DNA from: Branchiostoma floridae
Lineage: Eukaryota; Chordata; Leptocardii; Amphioxiformes; Branchiostomatidae
Length of the DNA stretch: 64,000 nt
NCBI RefSeq assembly: GCF_000003815.2
Contig: NC_049991.1
Location: 19,683,556-19,747,555, forward strand
Direction of reading: 5' to 3'
The notes under the pieces were generated by a model. It was not told the DNA's origin, ran no database searches, and was given only the letters and a program-made list of their open reading frames with translations. Shown in pieces: positions 54,060-64,000 of the stretch. The translations under genes were made by a program, and so were the position numbers. Position 1 is the stretch's first letter. Each line of letters begins with the position of its first letter.

Positions 54060-54390
54060 ATCCACAAAACCGGTGCAATGACCGAGTGGGTAGAATGTTC
54101 GACTTGCATTCGGTAGGTCAATTTGAGTTCGATCCCCGGCCGAGTCATACCAAAGACTTTATAAATGGTACATGCTGCTTTCTCTGCTTAGCACTCAGCA
54201 CTAATGAGGAAGAGTATGGGAGTGAAACACACATCACTACCAGCGGACCAGCCCCCTGCTGTAGTGGCTTTCAGATGTGTGGCCCAAGGGCTACTTGAAA
54301 TGGAGATGGGCACCACCCCTAAATAAACCACCCCTTTATAATGGAGATCTAAATAAACCAAACCAAACCAAACCAAACCAAACCTACGCA
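54060..54390 (+). mobile_element. tRNA-derived SINE, most complete copy
   Basis: The head has GTGCAATGACCGAGTGGGTA (A-box region) and GAGTTCGATCCCCGGCC (B-box). The body includes GCTTTCTCTGCTTAGCACTC, and the tail is (AACCA)n at 54353-54385. tRNA head, unrelated body and simple tail are the standard SINE layout. Confidence 0.75.
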
Positions 54391-54934
54391 TCTGCACAGA
54401 TGTACGGGTAACTTTAACTTTAACGTACAAAAGTGGTAGCCAGGCAAGTGTGACTGTACAGCAGTTTTTCATAAGCAGTGGATGTAACTTCCTGGCACAT
54501 TTGACCAATGGCTGATGTCACGTATTCACAGGATCACATATTAATGAAATCAAGAGATTAATGAGATAAAAAAAGTTTCAAAATTCAAGTCCTGTTCTTT
54601 CCTTATCATGTTATAATATTACTTAGCTATTAATATTAAAGAAAATACATATATTAGAGCATATAAAATCCCTAATAAAGACCTTCATAATACCAAGGTG
54701 GTTATATAGGCACCTCGACTGAAGTTGTTAATTCTCACCTGAGGGGAACATCACTGAATGAAGGCCAATTGTGTCCTAACTCCTTCCCTTCATAACCTCC
54801 TTGTAAATACGTCATATATCGACAAAATCAAGGGCAAGACCTGACATTTTGTACGAAATTCTTTGTAAAATGTAGCATTCAATCATTTCGTCTAATGGAT
54901 CAATTATTAATGGTAGTAATGAAGCTCCACCTAC
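54391..54934. other. NOL11 intron, nothing recognised
   Basis: Start of the 25.5-kb intron as read on the minus strand. No supported feature. Confidence 0.35.
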
Positions 54935-55013
54935 CATGACCTGAGTGAACTGCAGCTCTGTGAGGCTGTCCTGTAAGAAGAGTCCACTATAGGAGTGGCA
55001 CAGCACCTGGTCT
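54935..55013 (-). CDS. NOL11, internal exon (79 nt)
   Basis: Acceptor ATTCCCAG ends at 55014 and donor ATG|GTAGGT starts at 54934. The first base completes a codon split in phase 2 with the upstream exon (CT|A, Leu); then 26 codons read DQVLCHSYSGLFLQDSLTEL...FTQVM. The remembered human segment is [20 protein letters not shown]..., and the count from YS to the next exon's FLRYL/FLKYL is identical. A CAG|GTCATG donor six bases earlier is possible but would lose two aligned residues. Confidence 0.8.
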
Positions 55014-55173
55014 CTGGGAATGCTTGGTCAAGGCGAAACAGTTTTATAGAAAACTATATTATTTTCAGGAAAAATGTGTTTCAGAAAACAGTCAAAACCT
55101 GTGCAAGATGACCACTGATGGGACTGATAACATCTATTGTTTTCTTTCCAGAACTCAGTTTGACCAATAACGC
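55014..55173. other. NOL11 intron start
   Basis: Immediately upstream (minus-strand sense) of the acceptor; no repeat identified. Confidence 0.4.
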
Positions 55174-55376
55174 TAGTTCACCTTTATCAGCAGGGTAACC
55201 TTTATCCGTCGCTTAAGAAAAAACATTTTTGGGATGTCAATGCGACGGGCGGTGGTTTTTAATTGGTAAACAAGCTGTATTTTAAAAATATTGTACTTTT
55301 AAACCACTGTCCATCCACTTGATATCCTGGTTTTAAAACAATGGATATAAGTTACCCCACAGATAAAGATGAACTA
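55174..55376. mobile_element. TAGTTCACC-family inverted-repeat element, copy
   Basis: 203 bp with both ends (TAGTTCACCTTTATCAGCAG and complement). Same family as 560-758. Confidence 0.8.
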
Positions 55377-55379
55377 GCA

Positions 55380-55600
55380 TAGCTGGTAGTTGAAACTCAG
55401 GGGAAACACAGGTCTGGAGAAACACACCCAGGAGAAGAGCAGATATCTCCTGTGTGTTTCTTCTCTTTTTCCCTAGTCAGAAGGTTCCCAATCTTTGCTT
55501 GGGAGGATGTGCAAGTACATGTATATCCAAAGGTTTCCTTTAATATCGCCAATTGGAGACTGTGATTCCAATGTGACTCTCTTGGGAACAGAACAAAAAA
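55380..55600. repeat. Dispersed repeat, copy 2 (uninterrupted)
   Basis: Collinear with 1500-1633 plus 1841-1905, without the 207-bp MITE, and so shows the unoccupied site. Confidence 0.7.
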
Positions 55601-55879
55601 AAAAAACACAATCAGAAATGACAGACTTCTCCCCCTTACCCTTGCTACTTTATTATGACAAAAAAAGCCATGCCGAGGATGCATTGTAAATAATTAGGAT
55701 TGACAGAAACACAAGACTTAACACACACAGGGAGACACACTGACAGACAGACAGAAAAACACTACCCCACTGCCATTGTGTCTTCTTAGTAAAACAAGCC
55801 GCAATTTTATTCCGGAAAAACAATTTAATTCCGGACTGCACGTCAATAACTCAAAAATGCTTTACCCAATCTTGTTCAT
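55601..55879. other. NOL11 intron, nothing recognised
   Basis: No supported feature. Confidence 0.3.
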
Positions 55880-55949
55880 ATTTTTATGGAGTACATAGCA
55901 GGGGGTGACTAATATGCAGAACACATTAATAAGTCCCTAGGGAGAAGTC

Positions 55950-56110
55950 CAATTATACATAATTATGCTATAATTAAACATAATTTTTTCCAGTATACAT
56001 AATTATACATAACAGTTTTTCCAGTATACATAATTATACATATCCCGTTTTACCATTATACATAATTATACATATCCTTTTTTACTACTATACATAATTA
56101 TACATATCAC
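55950..56110. repeat. Minisatellite, ~38-bp unit
   Basis: About five units with core TATACATAATTATACAT separated by short T-rich spacers. Confidence 0.85.
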
Positions 56111-56159
56111 TTTTCACTAAATAGATAAGTATAAGCACATTGCAGCAAGCAATGTTTTG

Positions 56160-59100
56160 CCACACTTCACACAAGACAAGATGACATATGACGGGAGCAT
56201 ACAGCCGTGCTCATGCACCGTTGTCGTGGGAGATGTTCTCACGTCGGCGTGGCAACGGGAAGTGACAGAACGTGATAACTGCGTCTCCGGGGTGGGACCC
56301 TTATTGCAGTCCTGTCATGATGACAAAGGGAGGCAGGATAACTATGTCGGCTCCGCTACACACAACAGTGTCAGACTCTGCACAATCTGTACCAATTTTA
56401 CCCCATCCATCCCAAAAATGACATAAAACTGTTGAAAATGTCATTTTACAAGCTTAAACTGACACTGATATACATGTAATAACCAAAAGAATCAACAACA
56501 TTTAAGATTCTGTCCCGGGACAGTCGATGTGTAAACCTGTTACGAGAGCTGATGGGAAAGTTTGCTCCCGCATAACGGTGCCCAAAAACACCCAACAACG
56601 AGCCATTTAGAGCCAAGAGAGGGGCACATTGGGGCTGTCTACAGGACCCAGCCTTCTATCCCAGGGTGGAAAACATCTTGTCGGGAGGGAAAATTATCTT
56701 ACCTCGTCCGTCAAAAAAATGTCATGAACTCATAAGCTTAGACTGACATACACACAGTGGTGCGTACCTAAACTCGTATTTAGGTTCAGGTCCGGATTCT
56801 GGTCCAGCAGTTCAGGTTCAGGTCCGGACATTAAGTCTGGACCTGAACCCATCATTGCATATCATGTGCGTTAGAAAGTTTTCTTTTTTGAGGGGGAGGG
56901 GGGATGGTGCATATAAAATTGCATGTTAGCATGAATTGATATGAAATGTGAAAAATACATGCAAATTTTATACAGTCAGTGTAAACACGAAATGTTTTTT
57001 GTCTTTTTCCAGTGAAAATTTCACTGTCTATGGAAGGTTTTAGATGGTTCAGAACAAAAAAGGGACAGATAGCTTTTTGCAAGACTAGTCCAGACTTGGC
57101 TCCGGACATTTAGGTTTTTTTTGGACTTTGACCTAAACATTTTTAGGTCCAATTCCAAGTCCGGGCTTTAGGTACGCACCACTACATACACACATGTACA
57201 ACATGTATTTGACCAGGAAAATAAACAACATGGGCTTCCAAACGATGAGTAGTGGGACGGAAACAAACTTAAAGCTGAAGACAGGGCTGGTGCAAAATTT
57301 TTCATGGAACAGGAAAATATCTTTAGACCTGGAAGTAGTACTACATGTGTATTCAAGAACAGCATCCCTTTGTTATTCTGTAGTTCTGACGGAATAATAA
57401 ATTTTTCATATAATAAGTTGGCTCCAGTACACACTACTTCGTCTGCACATACAGGGCTTGGGCAAAATTTGTCATGAAAAAGGAAAATGTCCCGGGCAAA
57501 AATAGAAACCCGACAGTGACACTCTGGTTTGGAAAGGTGTCCCTTATTAGAGTCCTATCAGAATGACAAACAGATCCAGGATAACTATGTCGGCTCCGCT
57601 ACACACAACAGTGTCAGACTCTGCACATCCTTCTGTACCAATTTTACCCCATCCATCTCGAAAATGACATAAAACTGTTGAAAATGTCATTTTACAAGCT
57701 TAAACTGACAGTGATAGTTAGCCAGGAAAATCAACAACATGAGTTCCCAAACAATGGAAAAAATTTAAGCTGGAGAAAGGGCTGAGCAAAATCTGTCATG
57801 GAATTGCCAATAGAAAAATCATTGTCCTGAGCAAAAATGGAAACCTGGAAGTGATTCAAGAACTGTGTCCCTTATTAGAGTTCTGACTTAACAAATCAAA
57901 GGATACTAAGTACTATGTTGACTCGACTCGGGTAAACACTACAGCATCTGTACATGCAGGGATCGGACAAACTTTTCCCTGAGATAGGAAAATGTCCCGA
58001 GCAAAAATAGAAAACTGGAAGTAATGCTCTGTTCAAGAACTGCGACCCTTATTAGAGTTCTGTCAGAATGACAAACCGATTTAGATAACCATGTCAGGTC
58101 CAGAAGTACTTACAGTCACATACATGATTGTGCAGGGCTGGAGCAAAACTAGGCTGGGAAAGGAATATAGAAAAGATTCTGAGCAAAAAAATAGAATGTT
58201 AAGAAATGTGTCCCTAATGGCAGTCCTGCTGTAATGAAAAATGAATCCAGTACACACATCCATGAAGATTATTTAGTTAAACCTGTTATGAAAGCTGATG
58301 GGAAAGTTAGCTTCCGCATATATAACGTTGCCCAAAAACAAACCCAACAACGAGCCATTTAGAGCCAAAAGATGTCAATTTGCCGACAACCACACATTAT
58401 AAGCCCTACAATCACACCAAGCTCACCAATGGAGTATCCTCTCTGTGAGGGCAAGTTAACCTCCAAAACAGCTTTTAGTGCCAAAAGATGTCAATTGAAC
58501 GACAACTACACAACTACTTTACATCAGCCCAATATGATCACACCCAGCCCACTGACGGAGCGTCAATGTGTAACCTGTTATGAGCTGATGGGAAAGTTAG
58601 CTTCCGCATATATAACGTTGCCCAAAAACAAACCCAACAACGAGCCATTTAGAGCCAAAAGATGTCAATTTGCCAACAACCACACAACTATTTATATAAG
58701 CCCTATAATCACACCAAGCTCACCAATGGAGTATCCTCTCTGTGAGGGCAAGTTAACCTCCAAAACCAGCTTTTAGTGCCAATTGAACGACAACCGCACA
58801 ACTATTCATATCAGCCCAATATGATCACACCCAGCTCACTGATGGAAAGTCGATGTGTAATTTGTGTAAACCTGTTACGAGAGATGATGGGAAAGTTAGC
58901 TTCCACATAACGGTGCCTGAAAACACCCAACAACAAGCAATTTTGTGCCAAAAGATGTCAATTGAACGACAACCGCACAACTACATGTACTTTACATCAG
59001 CCCAATATGATCACACCCAGCCCACTGATGGAGCATCGATGTGTAAATCTGTTATGAGAGATCATGGGAAAGTTAGCTCCCGCATAACGGTGCCTGAAAA

Positions 59101-59375
59101 CACCCAACAACAAGCAATTTTGTGCCAAAAGGATGTCAATTTGCTGACAATCACACAACTACTTTACATCAGCCCCCTAGTATTGAGCAACTTCTCTGTG
59201 AGGGCAAGTTAACCTCCAAACCAGCTTTTAGTGCCAAAAAGATGTCAATTTGTCAACAACCACACAACTATCTATATCAGCCCAAAATGATCACACCCAG
59301 CCCACTGACGGAGCGTCAATGTGTAAATCTGTTATGAGAGATCATGGGAAAGTTAGCTCGGTGCCCGAAAACAAA
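56160..59375. repeat. Block of local segmental duplications
   Basis: 56290-56460 recurs at 57540-57720 (GGATAACTATGTCGGCTCCG through CATTTTACAAGCTTAAACTG). 56520-56620 (GTTACGAGAGCTGATGGGAA, ACAACGAGCCATTTAGAGCC) recurs at 58285, 58580, 58870 and 59050. From 58270 to 59370 these form irregular tandem units of about 180-290 bp. ORFs of up to 134 codons are repeat read-through with stops in sister units. A hAT-like element splits the block at 56755-57184. Confidence 0.75.
56755..57184. mobile_element. hAT-like element, CAGTGGTGCGTACC sister family
   Basis: 430 bp. The ends CAGTGGTGCGTACCTAAA and TTTAGGTACGCACCACTA are flanked by perfect 8-bp duplications CATACACA (56747-56754 and 57185-57192). 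Subterminal AGGTCCGGA motifs link it to the TAGGGGTGGG family and support hAT for both. Confidence 0.85.
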
Positions 59376-60480
59376 CCCAGTAGCGACGAGACATCTCTGC
59401 CTGACGAATGGCCCCCCCGAAATGAGCCGAGAAAAGCAATCATCGCACACAAGCGCGGATCTGATACAAATGCCCGATTCTGCAAATATTGATCCGAGGA
59501 CTACTTACGCATTTTACAGGTGTTGGGACTAAACTCGGATCAATCGCGGGACCTATCCATGCGATCGCGCAGCAATCCATCACAAACGAAACAGAGATTA
59601 GGAGCGGGCTCGTTCGAACGGCCCGGATATGAGATATGGGCCTAGATTCCGCAGTGATATTAAATATAACAATCCATGTGTACTGACTGAGTAGCCAGCA
59701 GTTTTTCAAAACAGATTTGCGCAATGCAACTGTACTGATGCCTTTCAAAACAGAAATAGATATGTTTGTGATATCAGGACAGACACATGCAAGTTGTGAA
59801 ATACCGGTACTGGATATGAGATATGGGCCTAAATTTCACAGTGATATTAAAAATATAACAATCCTAAGAGATTATATTATAATAAATATCCAGCACTGTG
59901 CACGCTGATCAACCTACAGCTTTTCAGTACAGATACGTTAACATTGGTGATAACAGGACGGACGCATCACTGGTGGGGCCTATAATGTCGAAAAAATGTC
60001 TATCGGACAGAGAACCCTCCAAAGACATTCCAAAACGGGAGAACCCGAAGGAGACATTTTAAAAACTCAACTACATATTTTTAACCCGTGAAAGACATTT
60101 TGTTTACATCTTCTCTCCACACGTAAGGTAGGGACTCCCCTCGGAGACCATCTATTATTTAGAACAATAAGTACTCATTAAGTCGTTAGCGTATTTCTGA
60201 TAAGTAATTACTCCCCGCCCTCTGAATTGCCTGTGAAAGACAAGTACTTCTTGCTTTGTGCCTGCCCCCAAGCGCCCAGTGATGCCATAATGCCGCGGCC
60301 CGCCGGACTGCCCGTCCCCGAACTGCGACGGCTAGAGATTGCGTAACCAATGCTAATGGCGCGGTAAAACCCTTACCTGTCCAGTAACTTATGGTGAAAA
60401 AATCCTCGGCCAACTTTGATCGTCGTTGGGACAAGGTGAAGACTTACTTTGTCACTTGGTCAGGCAAGTTATGAGACATG
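59376..60480. promoter_or_regulatory. Unique islands at 59380-59640 and 60200-60460
   Basis: Two balanced, GC-richer non-repetitive blocks within the NOL11 intron, the second with TAATTACTCC and GCGTAACCAATGCTAATGG. A 59630-59680 stretch (GATATGAGATATGGGCCTA) is repeated at 59812. Possible conserved non-coding sequence; no splice-supported exon. Confidence 0.3.
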
Positions 60481-60648
60481 GATGAGATTCTAAGAGAAAA
60501 TCTGATAATACAATGTGTAAAGACAAAAATCCAGGACTGTGCGCAATGATCGACCTCACAGCTTTTCAAAAAGATTTGCTTGAGATACCAGGACGGACAC
60601 TTTCAAGTAAGAATACCTACATCTGAAGTAAGAGGACGACATTAATGG

Positions 60649-60748
60649 NNNNNNNNNNNNNNNNNNNNNNNNNNNNNNNNNNNNNNNNNNNNNNNNNNNN
60701 NNNNNNNNNNNNNNNNNNNNNNNNNNNNNNNNNNNNNNNNNNNNNNNN
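60649..60748. other. Assembly gap (100 N)
   Basis: Exactly 100 unknown bases. Confidence 0.99.
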
Positions 60749-61017
60749 GAAAGAAAATGTAGATTCCCCAAATGAGGCAACACCCATAATGATTTCATTT
60801 CTCGGTTCACAGATAGTATACTTGTATTAGACACTTCTAGTGCTAAGATATACTTCTTAGCGAAATTGCAACAAGAAGACAAGATGACATTTAAGAAGGC
60901 AACGAGGAAAACTTGCATCTGAATAGCATTCACTCTGAAATTCTAAATCTAGAATTACTCCTCAGTCTCTGTTTTGATGTTGATACTTCTACTATTCAGT
61001 ATTACTGGTGTAGAAAT
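60749..61017. other. NOL11 intron, nothing recognised
   Basis: No supported feature. Confidence 0.3.
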
Positions 61018-61450
61018 TCAGAGGGGCGAGTAAGAACAGAAAGAAACAACACCCCGACTCCCGGGATTCGAACCCGAGCCGAACCCGGGCAGCCGGATCA
61101 CAAATCCAACGTGCTAACCACAACACCAAAAGCTCAAGAGCTGTTGGCGTGGTCAGTTTGGCAGCGCTAGAACCCCACTGTTACACTACTCCCCCTTTTC
61201 TTTTCAAGATTCGTCCTCGAATCTCCGAGTTCGACATCCCTGTGTGGCACATACTAGCCTGTTACTCACAGGGCCGGCGTGGGAACCAGTGAAACAACCA
61301 GAGGGGCGAGTAGAACAGAAAGAAACAACATGCCCCCTACCCGGGATCGAACCGGGGTCGGCAGATCACAAATCACGAACGCTATCACAAAAGCAATAGT
61401 GCATTTGGGCAAGGACGATAGGCAGTACTTAAACACCACTGTTACACAGG
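61018..61450 (-). mobile_element. Two tRNA-like retroelement copies beside an LTR-like end
   Basis: Both copies (61018-61195 and 61300-61448) share GAGGGGCGAGTA, AACAGAAAGAAACAACA and a terminal CACTGTTACAC. On the minus strand the first has A-box TGGTTAGCACGTTGG and B-box GGTTCGAATCC. Between them the minus strand reads AAAAGAAAAGGGGGAGTAG then TGTAACAG, like a Ty3-type polypurine tract and LTR start. It is therefore either a SINE pair or solo LTR fragments carrying a tRNA-like insert. Not a functional tRNA gene. Confidence 0.55.
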
Positions 61451-61929
61451 CGTGGCCCTAGCATGGACCTGATGTTGTATCTGTACCCCAAAGCTGAAAA
61501 CAATAAAAAGGCTTGCAATGTGCTTGCCATACCATTCCCAAGCAGATTTAAGACACATAGAAAATACAACAGGCTTAGTGACCAAGTCCTGGCACTGAAT
61601 AATTTCTGGTAGTATCATGGCAAAGTGTGTAATATTTCTTTTCCCACTGAACAACTTTATCGTACATAGCATTTTTCACTACTGAAGGAGGCCATATAAA
61701 TATTTATGTCATACCTGTGACGGGAAAACATTCGATACGGGTGTTCCGGACCGTGTGATAACTTGTATCACACAGGCTTCCTTCAAGTAAATTGAACTAT
61801 TTCAAATAGGCCGAATACGGCACGGTTGAATTGCTGTTGTTACAATCTTTTGTTCAAGGACACAACATTTTCTCAACTTCTGGTGCGTTTTGCATCATAA
61901 CATGGGTTTTCTCAGGTGGGTATGACATA
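61451..61929. other. NOL11 intron, nothing firm
   Basis: A small hairpin TGTGTGATAACTTGTATCACACA lies at 61752. Nothing else seen. Confidence 0.35.
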
Positions 61930-62085
61930 AATGAAATACAACACGGTGTATTCCGCATCATCCTCGGTCCCAGCCCTCCCGCGGGTCGGATCACCCTCGG
62001 GCCTTCGGGCGATCCTTCCCGCGGTCGGGCTTGTACATTTTGTACCTCGGGTGATACGGAACACTGTGTTGTATTCTATATAACA
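61930..62085. mobile_element. Foldback element, AATACAACACGGTGT ends
   Basis: AATACAACACGGTGTATTCC at 61937 pairs with GGAACACTGTGTTGTATT at 62058; the inner part is GC-rich with a CCTCGGGCCTTCGGG palindrome. Non-autonomous transposon, superfamily unknown. Confidence 0.65.
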
Positions 62086-62272
62086 TAATTACATACAATA
62101 TAATTGAATGTGAGGCTGAATAGAACACTTACATGTAATACACACTGTATCATTGTGTAACTTGAAAGTGAAGTCTGCCATTTCTGACAACTGTCTATAG
62201 TTGTACTTGTGCTCAAACATTCACCTTTCCATTCACATCCACATCAACAATCAATTCACACATCAAGGATAC

Positions 62273-62380
62273 AGGAGGGTGGCTTTGGCAGCTGACAGGG
62301 GGCATGCTGGGACATCCTGTTCCGCCGTTTCCATGGGAACCTCAGCTGCTGATTCGGCTGCCAGCAGGGAGTCGTCTAAC
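62273..62380 (-). CDS. NOL11, internal exon (108 nt)
   Basis: Acceptor CCCTACAG ends at 62381; the first base closes a codon from an exon outside the window. 35 codons follow, from LDDSLLAAESAAE through VPACPLSAAKATL, then CT before a donor GTATCC (a weak site, at 62272). CT joins the A of the next exon to give Leu in frame. CPLSAAKATLL-DQVL aligns with the remembered human CPVVQKRAALL-NAIL. The acidic, low-complexity first half matches the variable linker before the C-terminal helical region. I see no further exon between here and the right edge. Confidence 0.7.
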
Positions 62381-62539
62381 CTGTAGGGTTATTGGAACAG
62401 TACAGTTGAAATTTATGTGAAGCAAACCTACATTGTACATATCTTTACCTGTTTTGGTCAGCCACAAGTCAAGTACACACTACATTTGGCTACTGAAGTT
62501 AGTTAATACTAAAACCTAATAGTTTGTCCCTGTCCAAGT

Positions 62540-62860
62540 ACACACGTCTGCTTCGTTACGCTCTGAATGTACCCTGGCAAAGTCACATCGGAAACAAAAA
62601 ACTGTACAATGGACTTCCCCCGATCACTAGAACTATCCAGAATAGAAGACTGGATCTTGCTGGCAATGTAGCCCGTCATGAGGAGATGGCCGCCAAGTTC
62701 TCTGGGAACCTGATGCGAAGAGAAAAAGGGGACGACCGAACCTGACACTTAAGAAAGTATTGGAGGAGGAGGTCGGTACAAAGGACTACAACTTGCTAGC
62801 TGCCATGCTAGATAGAGATGTATGGTCAGACATCGTTAATGGCACACTATCAGGGGGAAA
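62540..62860 (+). pseudogene. Non-LTR retrotransposon pol remnant (C-terminal end)
   Basis: The + strand peptide has LLRYALNVPW, TIQNRRLDLAGNVARHEE, then, after a frameshift near 62730, GRPNLTLKKVLEEEV and LLAAMLDRDVWSDIV. This arrangement (ARRLRLAGH..RH, RGRPxxTY, L..DR..W) is typical of the region after the reverse transcriptase domain in LINE elements. It is a dead fragment in a NOL11 intron. Confidence 0.75.
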
Positions 62861-62896
62861 GTTGCTGGTGTACCATTTGTTATATGCATGTAACGC

Positions 62897-63479
62897 TAGT
62901 TCACCTTTATCCGTAGGGTAACCTATATCCGCTCTTTTTAAGAACAATGTATTTAGGGGTATTAAGTCGACAGATGGTGTTTCAAACTGCAATATTTTGA
63001 AAATATTGTTCATTGACTTGATATCCTTGGATACCCTGTTAAGCAGCACAACGGATATGCACCTTTCTCACGCGGCGGCCATGATAGATCGAAGAAGAGG
63101 TCAATGAGGCAAACAGACAAAACTTATTCTAAAATCAGGTCCCATTTAGTTTTGCCCCAAACCACACAAATTTTCATGATATAAGATAGAATAATAAATA
63201 TTACAAGAAGTGTTATGCACCGAAAGATGTAGCAATTTAGAGTAGTGTAGACTGACCCCATAGTCCCTTAAGAGATGCAAAATAAAAACATAATAATGCA
63301 AATTTTTAACGAATTTGCAGCCATTCACTTATTGGTCGATTTCCTAATTGGCAGGCTACCATTGGTCGAACTGCTAATTATGATGGACAGCCTTTTGTTT
63401 GCCACATTGAACTCGTTTTAGATCTATCATGGCCGCCGCGTGAGAAAGGTGTATAGGGTACCCAGGTAAAGGTGAACTA
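62897..63479. mobile_element. TAGTTCACC-family element interrupted by another element
   Basis: Left part 62897-63059 and right part 63452-63479 together give a normal ~190-bp family member. The 392 bp between are a different inverted-repeat element. Confidence 0.8.
63060..63451. mobile_element. Nested element with perfect 31-bp inverted ends
   Basis: The arms at 63060-63090 and 63421-63451 are exact inverted repeats starting CACCTTTCTCACGCGGCGGC. Flanking bases suggest a 2-3 bp target duplication (AT or TAT). The interior is AT-rich with no transposase. Perfect arms point to recent insertion. Confidence 0.85.
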
Positions 63480-64000
63480 ACGTTACATGTACATCTAACA
63501 TCTACATTATTTTGTACCATTGTGTGTGGATTAATCATTGGTTGTACATATCCTGCCCCCTAGTGGAGTAAATGAAGACTGCAAGTCACATTTCCATGTT
63601 CTGTAGTACTTACCACAAAACATGTCATGCACTATTCATGACAAGTACACGCTTTTCTCTTGATCCACTTTGTGTTCCCAAGGACGTTATATGTCCTTGG
63701 TGTTCCAAAGGGATTTGCTAATCGATTCATCCCACCACAGGGTGGAACTTGGCATTAAAAGTCCCAATGTAGAGTGAGCACACTAACAGTGTATTTTATT
63801 TTTTTTATTTATTTATTCAAATTGCAACAAGGGCAATACAATGTGGACACATAGGCAGCATGCTGATATCGTGACCACATACATACATACACAATACAAA
63901 TCATAACGCTACACAACAATGGCATAATCAAGAATTAAAAACATATCTAACATGTTAATCTAAAATCAGTCTACAATCTTATTTACAATATACAATTCAA
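63480..64000 (-). other. Right edge; probable retroelement 3' end from ~63795
   Basis: 63480-63790 shows nothing firm. From about 63795, ATTTTTTTTATTTATTTATT followed by CAAATTGCAACAAGGGCAAT looks like the complement of an A-rich retroelement tail and 3' end running off the window. Confidence 0.35.

Noticed and set aside
54060-54215. Possible tRNA gene (A and B boxes)
   Set aside because: No acceptor-stem pairing; followed by SINE body and simple tail, with sister copies nearby.
58372-59212. ORFs of 119-134 codons in the 58-59 kb block
   Set aside because: They follow tandem units, change frame between units and have no domain.
61040-61140. Possible tRNA gene on the minus strand
   Set aside because: Good boxes but extended, mismatched arms and a second degenerate copy; a tRNA-derived repeat fits better.

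Overview
The window looks like animal nuclear DNA, most likely from a cephalochordate (amphioxus, Branchiostoma). It is AT-rich with two small coding loci, introns of several kb, and dense inverted-repeat transposons, SINE-like copies and young tandem arrays. There is no operon structure, ribosome binding site, CRISPR array or prokaryotic signal. The species call is an inference from the gene content and repeat style; I could not search a database. Two runs of exactly 100 N (15466-15565 and 60649-60748) are assembly gaps.

Two genes are supported, and they converge. On the + strand, 9533-11341 is an intact single-exon gene for a 602-residue type I membrane protein with leucine-rich repeats and one Ig domain, probably with a non-coding first exon near 8.9-9.18 kb. 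On the - strand, four short exons (62273-62380, 54935-55013, 29351-29437, 25778-26014) join in frame with matching splice phases. They give the C-terminal ~170 residues of NOL11, a nucleolar protein of ribosome biogenesis. No single long ORF shows this gene; I recognised it by matching short exons to the remembered C-terminus of vertebrate NOL11. Its N-terminal part lies beyond the right edge. The NOL11 introns are about 7.3, 25.5 and 3.3 kb, so most of the right 60% of the window is NOL11 intron filled with repeats.

Layout: 0-8.8 kb, upstream flank of the LRR-Ig gene with hAT-like and TA-target miniature elements, a ~165-190 bp tandem array and several duplications. 8.8-13.2 kb, the LRR-Ig locus. 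13.2-25.1 kb, intergenic, with a 480-bp-offset duplication, a 1.13-kb terminal-inverted-repeat element with a perfect 9-bp target duplication, and a TCA minisatellite. 25.1-29.4 kb, the 3' end of NOL11, where both the last splice acceptor and the coding tail have been tandemly multiplied. 29.4-54.9 kb, the giant intron, with arrays at 32.2, 34.9, 36.3, 37.3 and 51.8 kb and a long palindrome carrying hammerhead-ribozyme-like cores at 43.2 kb. 55-64 kb, upstream NOL11 introns with duplications, SINEs, a LINE remnant and a nested pair of inverted-repeat elements.

I found no new multi-gene system. The most unusual signals are the splice-acceptor minisatellite in NOL11, the hammerhead-like palindrome, the 1.13-kb element, and two cases of transposon and non-transposon sequence being joined: a tandem unit chimeric for both, and a hAT-like copy carrying a local 93-bp segment.
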